Source: Fimadaptatus sp050946055 (GTDB lineage Bacteria; Bacillota; Clostridia; Christensenellales; Aristaeellaceae). From it: a stretch of DNA of 61,419 nucleotides. The translations under genes were made by a program, and so were the position numbers. Location: assembly GCA_050946055.1 (NCBI GenBank), contig JBMNUB010000013.1:1-61419 (forward strand). The letters run 5' to 3'. Below are positions 50,684 through 57,810 of this stretch, piece after piece (within the stretch, counting starts at the first letter, position 1; the number at the start of each line of letters is the position of its first letter). The notes under the pieces are model-generated. The model did no database searches, was not told the origin of the DNA, and was given only the letters and a program-made list of their open reading frames with translations.

Positions 50684-51890
50684 GTTCAGCATGAGCATGT
50701 TCTCAGAAAGCGTGCGCATGTCGCTGGACAACATACGCTCCAACAAGATGCGCTCCTTCCTGACCGTGCTGGGCATAATAATAGGCGTAATGGCCGTAAT
50801 AACACTTATGACCATAGTCCACGCCGTGACCAACACCATAACCGAACAGTTCAACGAGATGGGCACGGGCAAGCTGACCGTGCAGGCGCAGGGTACGCCG
50901 CTCAAGCGCGGCCTGAGCGAGGCCGATCTGGACGCGCTCAGGAACATGGACAACATCGCCATGGTCGATCCCAAGGCCAGCATGAAGGCCACCGTGTCCA
51001 GCGATGAAGCGTTCATAGAGGACATGACCATAGACGGCAACAGCGAGGTATACTTCCTCAAGCAGGGCGATGGCTTCGTAGACCGCGGGCGCGCGCTCAA
51101 CATACTGGATATGAAGAGCGTAAATCGCGTGTGCATGATAGACGACGAGGCGGCGACTACGCTGTTCGGCAGCCGCGACCCGCTGGGCAGGTTCATAAAC
51201 ATAGGCGGCATAGAGTACCGCATAGTCGGCACGATAGCGCTGGAGAACGACAACGACGTAATGGCGCAGGCCATGGGCGGTCACGAGGATGGCCGCGTCA
51301 TAATACCCTACACCGCCGCTAAAAAGCAGTCCCGCCAGAACAACGTGATGTCGCTGGACGTATACGTGGACGACACCGAGCGCATGGATGAGACCGTCGA
51401 GGAGGTTGAAGCGCTGCTCAAGTCGGTGTTCAACTACAAGGACGACAGCTTTACGGTAATCAACATGGAGAGCCTGCTGGCTACATGGGATACCATAATG
51501 GGCATGATGTCCACCGTGCTGGCCGGCATAGCGTCGATAGCGCTGCTGGTGGGCGGCATAGGCATAATGAACATGATGCTGGTGTCGGTGACCGAGCGCA
51601 CGGCGGAGATAGGTCTGCGCAAGGCGCTGGGCGCGCAGCCGGTGCAGATACAGATACAGTTCCTGATAGAGTCCTTCATACTGTCGCTGATAGGCGGCAT
51701 GATAGGTCTGGTAGTGGGCATAGTTACGTCCTACTTCATAGTCACGTCCATGGGCGCGGTGTTCACGCTGTCCAGCGATGCCGTGGCGCTGGGCGTGGGC
51801 TTCTCGGCAGCCGTGGGCATAGTGTTTGGCTGGGCGCCCGCCAAGAAGGCCAGCGCGCTCAACCCCATAGACGCGCTGAGAAATGTATAA
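50676..51890 (+). CDS. FtsX/MacB-type ABC transporter permease
   Basis: This 404-aa protein has four membrane spans with a large extracellular domain between spans 1 and 2, and the classical C-terminal run GGIGIMNMMLVSVTERTAEIGLRKALGAQP. It is the permease of the MacB-like exporter. The ATG at 50676 overlaps the ATPase gene by 8 bases and follows GGAGGGAG. After the stop come the dispersed repeat copy C and a strong terminator, which together would form a long 3' UTR. Confidence 0.93.
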   Translation: MRKFSMSMFSESVRMSLDNIRSNKMRSFLTVLGIIIGVMAVITLMTIVHAVTNTITEQFNEMGTGKLTVQAQGTPLKRGLSEADLDALRNMDNIAMVDPKASMKATVSSDEAFIEDMTIDGNSEVYFLKQGDGFVDRGRALNILDMKSVNRVCMIDDEAATTLFGSRDPLGRFINIGGIEYRIVGTIALENDNDVMAQAMGGHEDGRVIIPYTAAKKQSRQNNVMSLDVYVDDTERMDETVEEVEALLKSVFNYKDDSFTVINMESLLATWDTIMGMMSTVLAGIASIALLVGGIGIMNMMLVSVTERTAEIGLRKALGAQPVQIQIQFLIESFILSLIGGMIGLVVGIVTSYFIVTSMGAVFTLSSDAVALGVGFSAAVGIVFGWAPAKKASALNPIDALRNV

Positions 51891-51902
51891 TAAACCAAAA
51901 TG

Positions 51903-52126
51903 TGTGGACGGCGGAGGACCTCCAACGCCGCTGCCGCCCATTTGAGTTTCTGCTGATATCCTTAAGGGTTTCCGGGCGTAGAAACTGCAAAGAAGGTATT
52001 TTTGCTCTGGCAAATGGTATTTCCCGCCGCAGGAATGCACTGGGCGCGCCGCGCATGCCGCCGGGCGCGATTGGGAGGGCGGGATGCAGCCCGCCGGGCT
52101 CTCTAAGGATTTTTCTGACAGCCTGC
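51903..52126 (+). repeat. Dispersed 3'-UTR structured repeat, copy C
   Basis: Sense to the ABC-exporter operon and starting 13 bp after its stop. It has GGAGG-A-CCTCC, AGTTTCT/AGAAACT enclosing ATCCTTAAGGGT, the GCGCATGCCGC loop closed by GGGCGCG and a terminal TTTTTCTGACAGCCTG. The AGTTTCT/AGAAACT arm is the paired counterpart of AGTTTCC/GGAAACT in copy A, a compensatory change. Confidence 0.85.
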
Positions 52127-52148
52127 AAATTACCCAATGTGTTTTCGT

Positions 52149-52188
52149 GCATCCGCTTTCAACCGGTTTGGAAGCGGATGCTTTTTTA
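52149..52188 (+). terminator. Intrinsic terminator of the efflux operon
   Basis: GCATCCGCTT (52149-52158) pairs with AAGCGGATGC (52172-52181), followed by TTTTTTA. It lies 23 bp past repeat copy C. Confidence 0.9.
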
Positions 52189-52520
52189 TTTGTTCATGGC
52201 TTTCTGAGGGGATTGACACACTAAAGCATATCATGGTTTCGTTGCGAGAGGAACGGCAGCGAAGGGATTGCTTTGGCTGTCAGGCATAATCATATTGCTG
52301 AATTGCTGCACCTTGCATTTGCCATCATAAATCAGCATGCTTTATATGAAGAACCTCTTTATGCGCATCTGGCATGCACGGAATCATAAGCATTGTATGC
52401 ATAACATGCGCGGCACGAGGAGAATGCAGGTGCCGCGCCCATCAAACGCTCATAGTGAACGCAACCGCATCGCGCATATGCTCTGCACAATAGGCGCGGC
52501 TTGCGCATTAAAATATCGCG
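52189..52520. other. AT-rich non-coding interval
   Basis: No supported gene. A 75-codon frame (52337-52561) has no ribosome site and an odd composition. An isolated TTGACA at about 52213 lacks a matching -10. Confidence 0.4.
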
Positions 52521-52551
52521 CGCATATTGACATCGCAAAACGGGCATACTT
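52521..52551 (+). promoter_or_regulatory. Sigma-G-like promoter of the spoVAC-AD-AE operon
   Basis: CGCATA (52521-52526), 18-bp spacer, CATACTT (52545-52551). This is close to the forespore sigma-G consensus of Bacillus (TGMATA and CATACTA). It precedes spoVA genes, which are sigma-G targets in Bacillus. Confidence 0.6.
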
Positions 52552-52585
52552 TCCGCAATGACATTTGATTAAGAGGTGATGCGGC

Positions 52586-52741
52586 ATGTGTGACAGGAGA
52601 CAAGTGCCGGTATTGCGCGTGGAATGGCAGGCAAGGCCGGGCGAGCGCGAACTCAGGCTGGCACAGCGCGGCGCGCGCGGATTCGACCCGGCGGGTGAAG
52701 CACAGCTGGCAGATGGCGGAAAGGGCGTAGGACATGTCTGA
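52586..52741 (+). CDS. Small 51-residue frame leading the spoVAC operon
   Basis: An ATG with AAGAGGTGAT five bases upstream opens a 51-aa frame (MCDRRQVPVLRVEWQARPGE at the start), rich in Arg, Gly and Ala. It begins 35 bp after the sigma-G-like -10 and its last 8 bases overlap the ATG of spoVAC, a layout typical of translational coupling. I recognise no family. It may be a small forespore protein or a leader peptide that couples ribosome entry to spoVAC. It could also be a chance frame. Confidence 0.5.
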   Translation: MCDRRQVPVLRVEWQARPGERELRLAQRGARGFDPAGEAQLADGGKGVGHV

Positions 52742-53192
52742 GCGCGAACAAAGAGCATACATGGATATGGTCAAGCGCCGCACGCCCAGAAGCCACTTCG
52801 CGCGCGACACGCTGCGCGCATTCTGGGTGGGCGGGGCGATATGTGCCGCGACAGAGGCGTACATACAGCTGCTTGTGAATGCGGCGGGCATGGCGCGGCA
52901 GCAGGCTTCGGCGGTGGGCAGCATAACGCTGATAGCGCTCACGGCGATACTCACGGCGGCGGGCATATTCGACAGGATAGGCCGCTATGCGGGCGGCGGC
53001 ACGATAGTACCCATAACCGGCTTTGCCAATTCGATTGTATCGTCGGCCATGGAATACCGCAGCGAGGGCATGGTGCTGGGCGTGGGTGCGCGCATGTTTC
53101 AGATAGCGGGGCCGGTGCTGGTGTACGGCATAAGCTCTAGCGTGATAGTGGGCGTTGTGTATTGGCTGATGGCGGCGATATGGGGGATATGA
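52734..53192 (+). CDS. spoVAC: Stage V sporulation protein AC
   Basis: This 152-aa membrane protein matches SpoVAC: a basic N-terminal segment, then spans with FWVGGAICAATEAYIQLLVN, the central IFDRIGRYAGGGTIVPITGFANSIVSSAMEYRSEGMVLGVGARMFQIAGPV, and a last helix. SpoVAC forms a mechanosensitive channel in the spore inner membrane that releases dipicolinate during germination. It ends 1 bp before spoVAD, so the genes are co-transcribed. Confidence 0.93.
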   Translation: MSEREQRAYMDMVKRRTPRSHFARDTLRAFWVGGAICAATEAYIQLLVNAAGMARQQASAVGSITLIALTAILTAAGIFDRIGRYAGGGTIVPITGFANSIVSSAMEYRSEGMVLGVGARMFQIAGPVLVYGISSSVIVGVVYWLMAAIWGI

Positions 53193-53193
53193 T

Positions 53194-54204
53194 ATGGCGA
53201 GGCTGGGCGAGCGCACATTTGTGTATGACAGTCTGCCGCATATAGCGGCGGGCGCGGCGATAGTTGGCCCCAAGGAGGGCATGGGTCCGATAGGCTCAAG
53301 CTTTGACGAGGTGCTGGATGACGACTATCTGGGCAAGGACACATATGAACAGGCCGAAGCCGAGATGATGACGCGCGCGGCAAATCTGGCGCTGAAGCGC
53401 GGCGGGCTGCGCAAGGAGAGGCTAAACGCCATAATAGGCGGCGACCTTGAGCAGCAGATACTGGCTACCAACATGACCGCGCGCACGCTGGGCGCGGGGC
53501 TGATTGGACTGTACGGCGCATGCTCCACCATTGCGGAGTCGCTGCTGGTGGGCGCGGCGCTGGTGGACGCCGGTCAGCTGGACAACGCCCTGTGCATAAC
53601 GTCCAGCCACTTCTCCACGGCGGAGCGCGAGTTCCGCTATCCTCAGGAACTGGGCAATCAGCGCACGCCCTCGGCACAGCGCACGGTCACGGGAGCGGGC
53701 GCGCTGCTGCTGGACGCCAGGGCCAAGCCGCTGGCGCGCATAGAGATGGGTACGATGGGGCGCGTAATAGACTACAACGTGCCGGACGTGAACCACATGG
53801 GCGCGGCTATGGCCCCCGCCGCCGCAGACACGCTGGAGGCGCACTTTGCCGACACCGGGCGCACACATGGCGATTACGACCTCATTGCCACCGGCGATCT
53901 GGGCGTGATAGGGCGGCAGCTGCTGATAGACCTCATGCAGGAGCATGGCTGCACGCTGGACGGAGCGCGCCTCACCGACTGCGGCGCGCAGATATTCTCG
54001 CCCGCGCAGGATGTGCAGGCGGGCGGAAGCGGCTGCGCGTGTCTGGCATGCGTGTTCACGGCGGTGCTGCTCAGAAAGCTGGCCGCGCGCGAGCTAAAGC
54101 GCATACTTATAGTAGGCACGGGCGCGCTGCTCAGCCCGGTCAGCGCGCTTCAGGGAGAGAGCATACCCTCGATAGCGCATGCGCTGTCGATAGTATGCCC
54201 GTGA
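53194..54204 (+). CDS. spoVAD: Stage V sporulation protein AD
   Basis: This 336-aa protein has the thiolase-like fold of SpoVAD: an N-terminal LPHIAAGAAIVGPKEGMGPIG, GGDLEQQILATNMTARTLG, GACSTIAESLLVGAALVDAG (the Cys-containing loop), and late CACLACVFTAVLL and LIVGTGALLSPVSALQGESIP. SpoVAD binds dipicolinate during its uptake into the spore. The length agrees with Bacillus SpoVAD (about 338 aa). It sits between spoVAC and spoVAE. Confidence 0.95.
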   Translation: MARLGERTFVYDSLPHIAAGAAIVGPKEGMGPIGSSFDEVLDDDYLGKDTYEQAEAEMMTRAANLALKRGGLRKERLNAIIGGDLEQQILATNMTARTLGAGLIGLYGACSTIAESLLVGAALVDAGQLDNALCITSSHFSTAEREFRYPQELGNQRTPSAQRTVTGAGALLLDARAKPLARIEMGTMGRVIDYNVPDVNHMGAAMAPAAADTLEAHFADTGRTHGDYDLIATGDLGVIGRQLLIDLMQEHGCTLDGARLTDCGAQIFSPAQDVQAGGSGCACLACVFTAVLLRKLAARELKRILIVGTGALLSPVSALQGESIPSIAHALSIVCP

Positions 54205-54219
54205 TTAAGGAGGCGGGAC

Positions 54220-54588
54220 ATGGAACTGGTTATCGACATGATAAAGGCGTTTGCCGTGGGCGGCGTGCTGTGCGCGCTGGGCGAACTGCTGATGCTTTCG
54301 ACAAATTGGACGAGCGCGCGCATACTGGTATTGTACGTCACACTGGGCGTGGCGCTGGGCGCGCTGGGGCTGTATGAGCCGATAGTGGAGTTCGCGGGCG
54401 CGGGCGCTACCGTGCCGCTGACCGGCTTTGGCTATTCGCTGAGCAAGGGCGCGATAGAGGGCGTGCGCGAGGATGGCCTGCTGGGTGCGCTGTCGGGAGG
54501 ATTGGCGGCGACGGCGGCGGGCATAGCGGCGTCGATAGTGCTGGGCTACATAGCGTCGCTGTGCGCGCGCCCGCATTCCAAGGACTGA
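54220..54588 (+). CDS. spoVAE: Stage V sporulation protein AE
   Basis: This 122-aa membrane protein shows SpoVAE features: FAVGGVLCALGELLMLSTNWT and then FAGAGATVPLTGFGYSLSKGAIEGV, and three to four spans. It is a membrane component of the spore dipicolinate channel. AAGGAGG lies upstream of the ATG. The Bacillus gene spoVAF does not follow; instead there is a terminator and then a gene-free stretch. Confidence 0.92.
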   Translation: MELVIDMIKAFAVGGVLCALGELLMLSTNWTSARILVLYVTLGVALGALGLYEPIVEFAGAGATVPLTGFGYSLSKGAIEGVREDGLLGALSGGLAATAAGIAASIVLGYIASLCARPHSKD

Positions 54589-54700
54589 CGCGCGGGATTG
54601 GGCGCGATATGTGCAATACTTCGCGGATGTTGTGGAACGAATTGTTGAATTTACATGCAAAAACCGGATGATAAAATTGATAAAGATGCAGAAGGCTCGA

Positions 54701-54744
54701 GCCGCCCGGCACGCTGAAATGCGCAGGGCGGCGCGCTTTTTTTT
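54701..54744 (+). terminator. Intrinsic terminator of the spoVA operon
   Basis: GCCGCCC (54701-54707) pairs with GGGCGGC (54726-54732), then GCGC and eight T. Confidence 0.75.
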
Positions 54745-55113
54745 CGTGATAAGCGGAAAATCTGCGAAGGCTTATGAATGCGGTAAGGCTTGAGAAAGCG
54801 CTTGCAATGCGAATGCTTCGGGCAATCCGTTCGAATATACATCTACATTTGTGATACACATTCCATGGATGCTTAACGCATTGCAATTTGCTTGGGCGGT
54901 GATGGGTTATGCCGCAGATGGGCATATAGCTTGTGCGGGCGCGGGGGAAGTGTTGATTGCCGTAACGTCATCGTTTCGGCAGAATATCTCCAACATGTGA
55001 GCAGAGTACCGATTGTCCGAACGCCATAGTCACAGCAGAATATCGCTCACAAGTTATCAACAAGGTTGGAACTAGGCGTTACTTGCGGGCAGGATATCAA
55101 ATGCCCAAAACGA
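54745..55113. other. Non-coding interval
   Basis: No supported gene. A short GCAGAATATC motif recurs (about 54979 and 55033) with related flanks. Confidence 0.35.
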
Positions 55114-55148
55114 CATGCCCGCCTGCCTGAGTATGGCAAGCGGGCATG
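55114..55148 (-). terminator. Probable terminator of the DsbD-like operon
   Basis: CATGCCCGC (55114-55122) pairs with GCGGGCATG (55140-55148), with an inner TGCC/GGCA. On the minus strand TCGTTTTGGG follows. Confidence 0.6.
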
Positions 55149-55220
55149 ATTTGTATCGGGCTGAGCATTATAAAGCGCAAATCGCACCCACATGCAGGCG
55201 CATATATCACACCAATGCAA

Positions 55221-56708
55221 TCAAATTATCCACGCCACCGCGATTATCGCGGCCATGACCAGCGCGGTCGCCAGCTTGATGGCGGGCATGTGGCGCAGCA
55301 TGGCGTCCGACAGCTGGAACATGTCGCGACCCTTTATGACCAGCAGCGTCAGCACTATCGAGGGCAGCAGGAACGCTATGCAGAACACGGCCAGCATCAT
55401 CAGCTGCCGCATGTAGTCTATGCCCATCTCCAACCCGGCGGTGAGCGTCGCCAAATACAGCTGTCCCGAGCAGAGGAACTCGCTCGCGGCCACTATCAGC
55501 CCCAGCAGCACTATCGACGGTATCAGCCCGCGCCCGGGATGCTCCAGCGCGCGCTTTATGCGCTCATGCAGGAAGTGGCGCACGCCGCGCGGCAACTGGT
55601 TGCGTATCTGACCGTACTTCTCGCGCCGCGCCGACCATGCGTCCCATAGGTTCAGCACTATCAACACGCCGCCTATCGCGGTCAGCAGCAGCTTGGCAAA
55701 CAGCGGCAGCCATGTAGGGTTCCATGCGGAGAACGCCGTGAGCAGCACCGTGCCTATCAGCATGTACATTACGAACTTGCTAATCAGGTATATCGATGAG
55801 TACAGCCCGGCATGCTTCTTGAGCGGGAGCAGCAGCGTCAGGAAGAACAGCAGCATGCTCAGCGCACAGGGATTGAAGCCCGCGACCAGACCCGCCGTGA
55901 ACGTGCCTGCCCAGGTCAGCGTTTCTGCGCCTGCAGCGCTGCCTGCGCCCTCGCCCGTGGATGTGGCTATCAGCGGCGTGCCAACGGCCTGCGCGCTCTC
56001 CAGCATGTAGCCCAGCATCAGATTGATGCGATCCGCGCCGCGCAGATAGGTGTCGCCCAGAAAGACTATGGGCGTGGTCTGCTCATCCTCCGGCACGCCA
56101 TAGCGCTCAAACAGCGCCTTGGCCATGTCCAGCTGCTCGTATATGTTCACGCTTATCAGCTCTACGCGCGAATCGAATTCGTACATGCCGCGCTTGACCT
56201 TGAGCGACTGGGGCAGCGCGTCCAGCGTACCCTTGGCCGCGGCACAGCCCTCGCAGGAGGGAGAATATAGGTAGTATATCACGCTGTCGGTGGACTCGTT
56301 CTCCAGAAAGTCAGCGGGCATGCCGCCCTCTATGCGCGAGCTGCCCGCGTACACATGCCCGTCCACTATCGCCATGGGCAGATAGCGCTCGTCCTCAGGC
56401 ACGTCGTATTGCTCCAGCGCACGCTCGTATGCCTCGCGCCCGGCGCTCATGCGCACGTTGTAGTATCGATACTGGTAATCGCTTATCTGCTTGCCGGTCA
56501 GCCCGGTGAAGGTGTTCATGAACTCCTGCTCGGGCTTGCATGAATCGCAGTAGTTCTCGAAGAAGTACAAAAGCATTGGCCGTGTGTCGGCGGTGGCTTC
56601 CGCGATCGGGGAATCGTTGGATGCATCCGACTGCGCTTCGCACTGCGCCGCTATCGGCCATATCAGCATCAGCGCCATCATGAGCGCCATCACGCGCGCG
56701 CGCATCAT
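55221..56708 (-). CDS. Two-thioredoxin-domain/DsbD (CcdA-like) membrane fusion
   Basis: This 495-aa protein starts with a signal peptide (to about residue 25). It then has a first thioredoxin-like domain with CDSC (54-57), a second redox domain with CEGC (152-155), and a C-terminal DsbD/CcdA-type transmembrane unit of about six spans. That unit carries the paired cysteines in FNPCALSML (281) and EFLCSGQLY (413). Such proteins pass electrons across the membrane to reduce outside disulfides. The double N-terminal domain is unusual. The start overlaps the stop of the preceding small gene (ATGA). It belongs to an operon with that gene. Confidence 0.85.
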   Translation of the reverse strand: MMRARVMALMMALMLIWPIAAQCEAQSDASNDSPIAEATADTRPMLLYFFENYCDSCKPEQEFMNTFTGLTGKQISDYQYRYYNVRMSAGREAYERALEQYDVPEDERYLPMAIVDGHVYAGSSRIEGGMPADFLENESTDSVIYYLYSPSCEGCAAAKGTLDALPQSLKVKRGMYEFDSRVELISVNIYEQLDMAKALFERYGVPEDEQTTPIVFLGDTYLRGADRINLMLGYMLESAQAVGTPLIATSTGEGAGSAAGAETLTWAGTFTAGLVAGFNPCALSMLLFFLTLLLPLKKHAGLYSSIYLISKFVMYMLIGTVLLTAFSAWNPTWLPLFAKLLLTAIGGVLIVLNLWDAWSARREKYGQIRNQLPRGVRHFLHERIKRALEHPGRGLIPSIVLLGLIVAASEFLCSGQLYLATLTAGLEMGIDYMRQLMMLAVFCIAFLLPSIVLTLLVIKGRDMFQLSDAMLRHMPAIKLATALVMAAIIAVAWII

Positions 56709-57037
56709 GCATCCGCCTCCCTGCGGTACAGCCGCACTTCCTCGATATCGGGATACGCCGCCAGATACCTGCGCGCCACATCGGGCAGATTATCTCCGCG
56801 CGTGACCGATTCCTCGCCCAGCACCTCGCTAAGCTCCATGAACACGCGCCGCGCCACCGCGCTTCTGTGTATCTGGCAGGGTTCTGGGTCGTCGAAGAAC
56901 TCTATGCTCAGCTCTATCGTGAGCGCCTCCGGTATGTCAAGCGCGGTTATCGCGCCCTCAAACAGCACGCCCTGCGCGCCGGTTATGCGCGCGCACTGCA
57001 CCATAGGCTTTGCGCGCGGCTTCTTTCGCCCAAACAT
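56705..57037 (-). CDS. Small hypothetical protein upstream of the DsbD-like gene
   Basis: This 110-aa soluble protein has a basic N-terminus (FGRKKPRAKPMVQ), then a beta-like block (LTIELSIEFFDDPEPCQIHRSAV) and a helical, acidic C-terminal half (RRYLAAYPDIEEVRLYRRE). I do not recognise the family. It has two cysteines and no signal peptide. AAGGAAG precedes the ATG. It shares a transcript with the redox fusion gene, so a related accessory role is possible, but the function is not known. Confidence 0.6.
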   Translation of the reverse strand: MFGRKKPRAKPMVQCARITGAQGVLFEGAITALDIPEALTIELSIEFFDDPEPCQIHRSAVARRVFMELSEVLGEESVTRGDNLPDVARRYLAAYPDIEEVRLYRREADA

Positions 57038-57075
57038 AGCTACACTTCCTTTGCGGGGAATTAACGCATACGAGA

Positions 57076-57104
57076 ATTATATCAGCATATATCCGCCCTG
57101 TCAA
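57076..57104 (-). promoter_or_regulatory. Promoter of the DsbD-like operon
   Basis: On the minus strand: TTGACA (57099-57104), 17-bp spacer, TATAAT (57076-57081). Confidence 0.9.
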
Positions 57105-57177
57105 ATGCCCGTTTATCGCCGCCGTTCTGCCCGGCGACGGCGCTGCATATGCTCTATCAAGGCGAGGAGGTATGTAC

Positions 57178-57594
57178 ATGAATACAGGCAAACGCAACGA
57201 CCTGCTGGGCATAGCGCGCGGCATAGCGGCGGCAGCGGCGATAACGCTCGCGGGCATGCTGGCGCTGGGTCTGGCGGCGGGCTATACCGGGATAACCGAC
57301 GATGCCATACAGACGCTCAACCAGTGCCTAAAGCTGGTGAGCGTCATAGCGGGCGCGCTGCTGGCCGTGCGCATGGGCGGGCAGCGCGGCATGCTCAAGG
57401 GCGCACTGGTGGGCGCGCTGTACATGCTGCTGGGGCTGGCGCTGGTGGGCGCGCTGACCGCCACGCAGCCCGACTGGAAGGTGCTGCTGTCCGAGCTTGC
57501 CATAAGCGCCGCCATAGGTGCAGCGTCGGGCGTGCTGGCAGCCAACCTGCCCGAACGCAAGCACAGGCGTGTGCGCAAGGAAAGCCATGCATAA
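57178..57594 (+). CDS. TIGR04086/YrzE-type membrane protein
   Basis: This 138-aa protein has four predicted membrane spans, with GIARGIAAAAAITLAGM in the first and the pattern TLNQCLKLVSVIAGALLAVRMGGQRGMLKGALVGALY in the middle, typical of the TIGR04086 (YrzE-like) group in sporulating Firmicutes. The function is unknown. The ATG at 57178 is chosen over 57172 because GAGGAGG is then 8 nt away. The gene converges on gdhA, with the gdhA terminator and repeat copy D between them. Confidence 0.8.
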   Translation: MNTGKRNDLLGIARGIAAAAAITLAGMLALGLAAGYTGITDDAIQTLNQCLKLVSVIAGALLAVRMGGQRGMLKGALVGALYMLLGLALVGALTATQPDWKVLLSELAISAAIGAASGVLAANLPERKHRRVRKESHA

Positions 57595-57604
57595 AGCAAA
57601 GCAA

Positions 57605-57634
57605 AGCGGGGCTTCCCATAAGAGAAGCCCCGCT
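57605..57634 (-). terminator. Terminator of gdhA after repeat copy D
   Basis: AGCGGGGCTTC (57605-57615) pairs with GAAGCCCCGCT (57624-57634). On the minus strand TTTGCTTTGC follows. It can also stop the convergent plus-strand gene. Confidence 0.75.
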
Positions 57635-57636
57635 CA

Positions 57637-57803
57637 GGTAATCCAACCCCGGGAGAGTTCGAGAGGGGCACAACCCTCTCGACTTCAATCGCGCCCAGCG
57701 ACATGTGCGGTGGGCGCGCAGCTATTTTCGCGTCGGAAAATTCATTTTCCAGAGCGGAAACTGGTATGGGTGGCAGTGGCGGGGGAGATACTCCCCCGCC
57801 ACA
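57637..57803 (-). repeat. Dispersed 3'-UTR structured repeat, copy D
   Basis: Sense to gdhA and starting about 8 bp after its stop. On the minus strand it has a perfect GGCGGGGGAG/CTCCCCCGCC stem-loop, GGAAAATGAATTTTCC, CGCGCCCA...TGGGCGCG enclosing CCGCACATGTCGC, then CGAGAGGG...CCCTCTCG and AACTCTCCCGGGGTT. The TTTTTGACAGTCTG tail is missing in this copy. A terminator follows immediately. Confidence 0.85.
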
Positions 57804-57810
57804 TCACGCA

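Noticed and set aside
52337..52561. A 75-codon frame before the spoVAC promoter
   Set aside because: No ribosome site, Arg/His-rich odd composition, and it overlaps the sigma-G-like promoter.
54979..55050. Two GCAGAATATC motifs as part of a repeat system
   Set aside because: Only ten bases are shared exactly and the flanks diverge; too weak to call.
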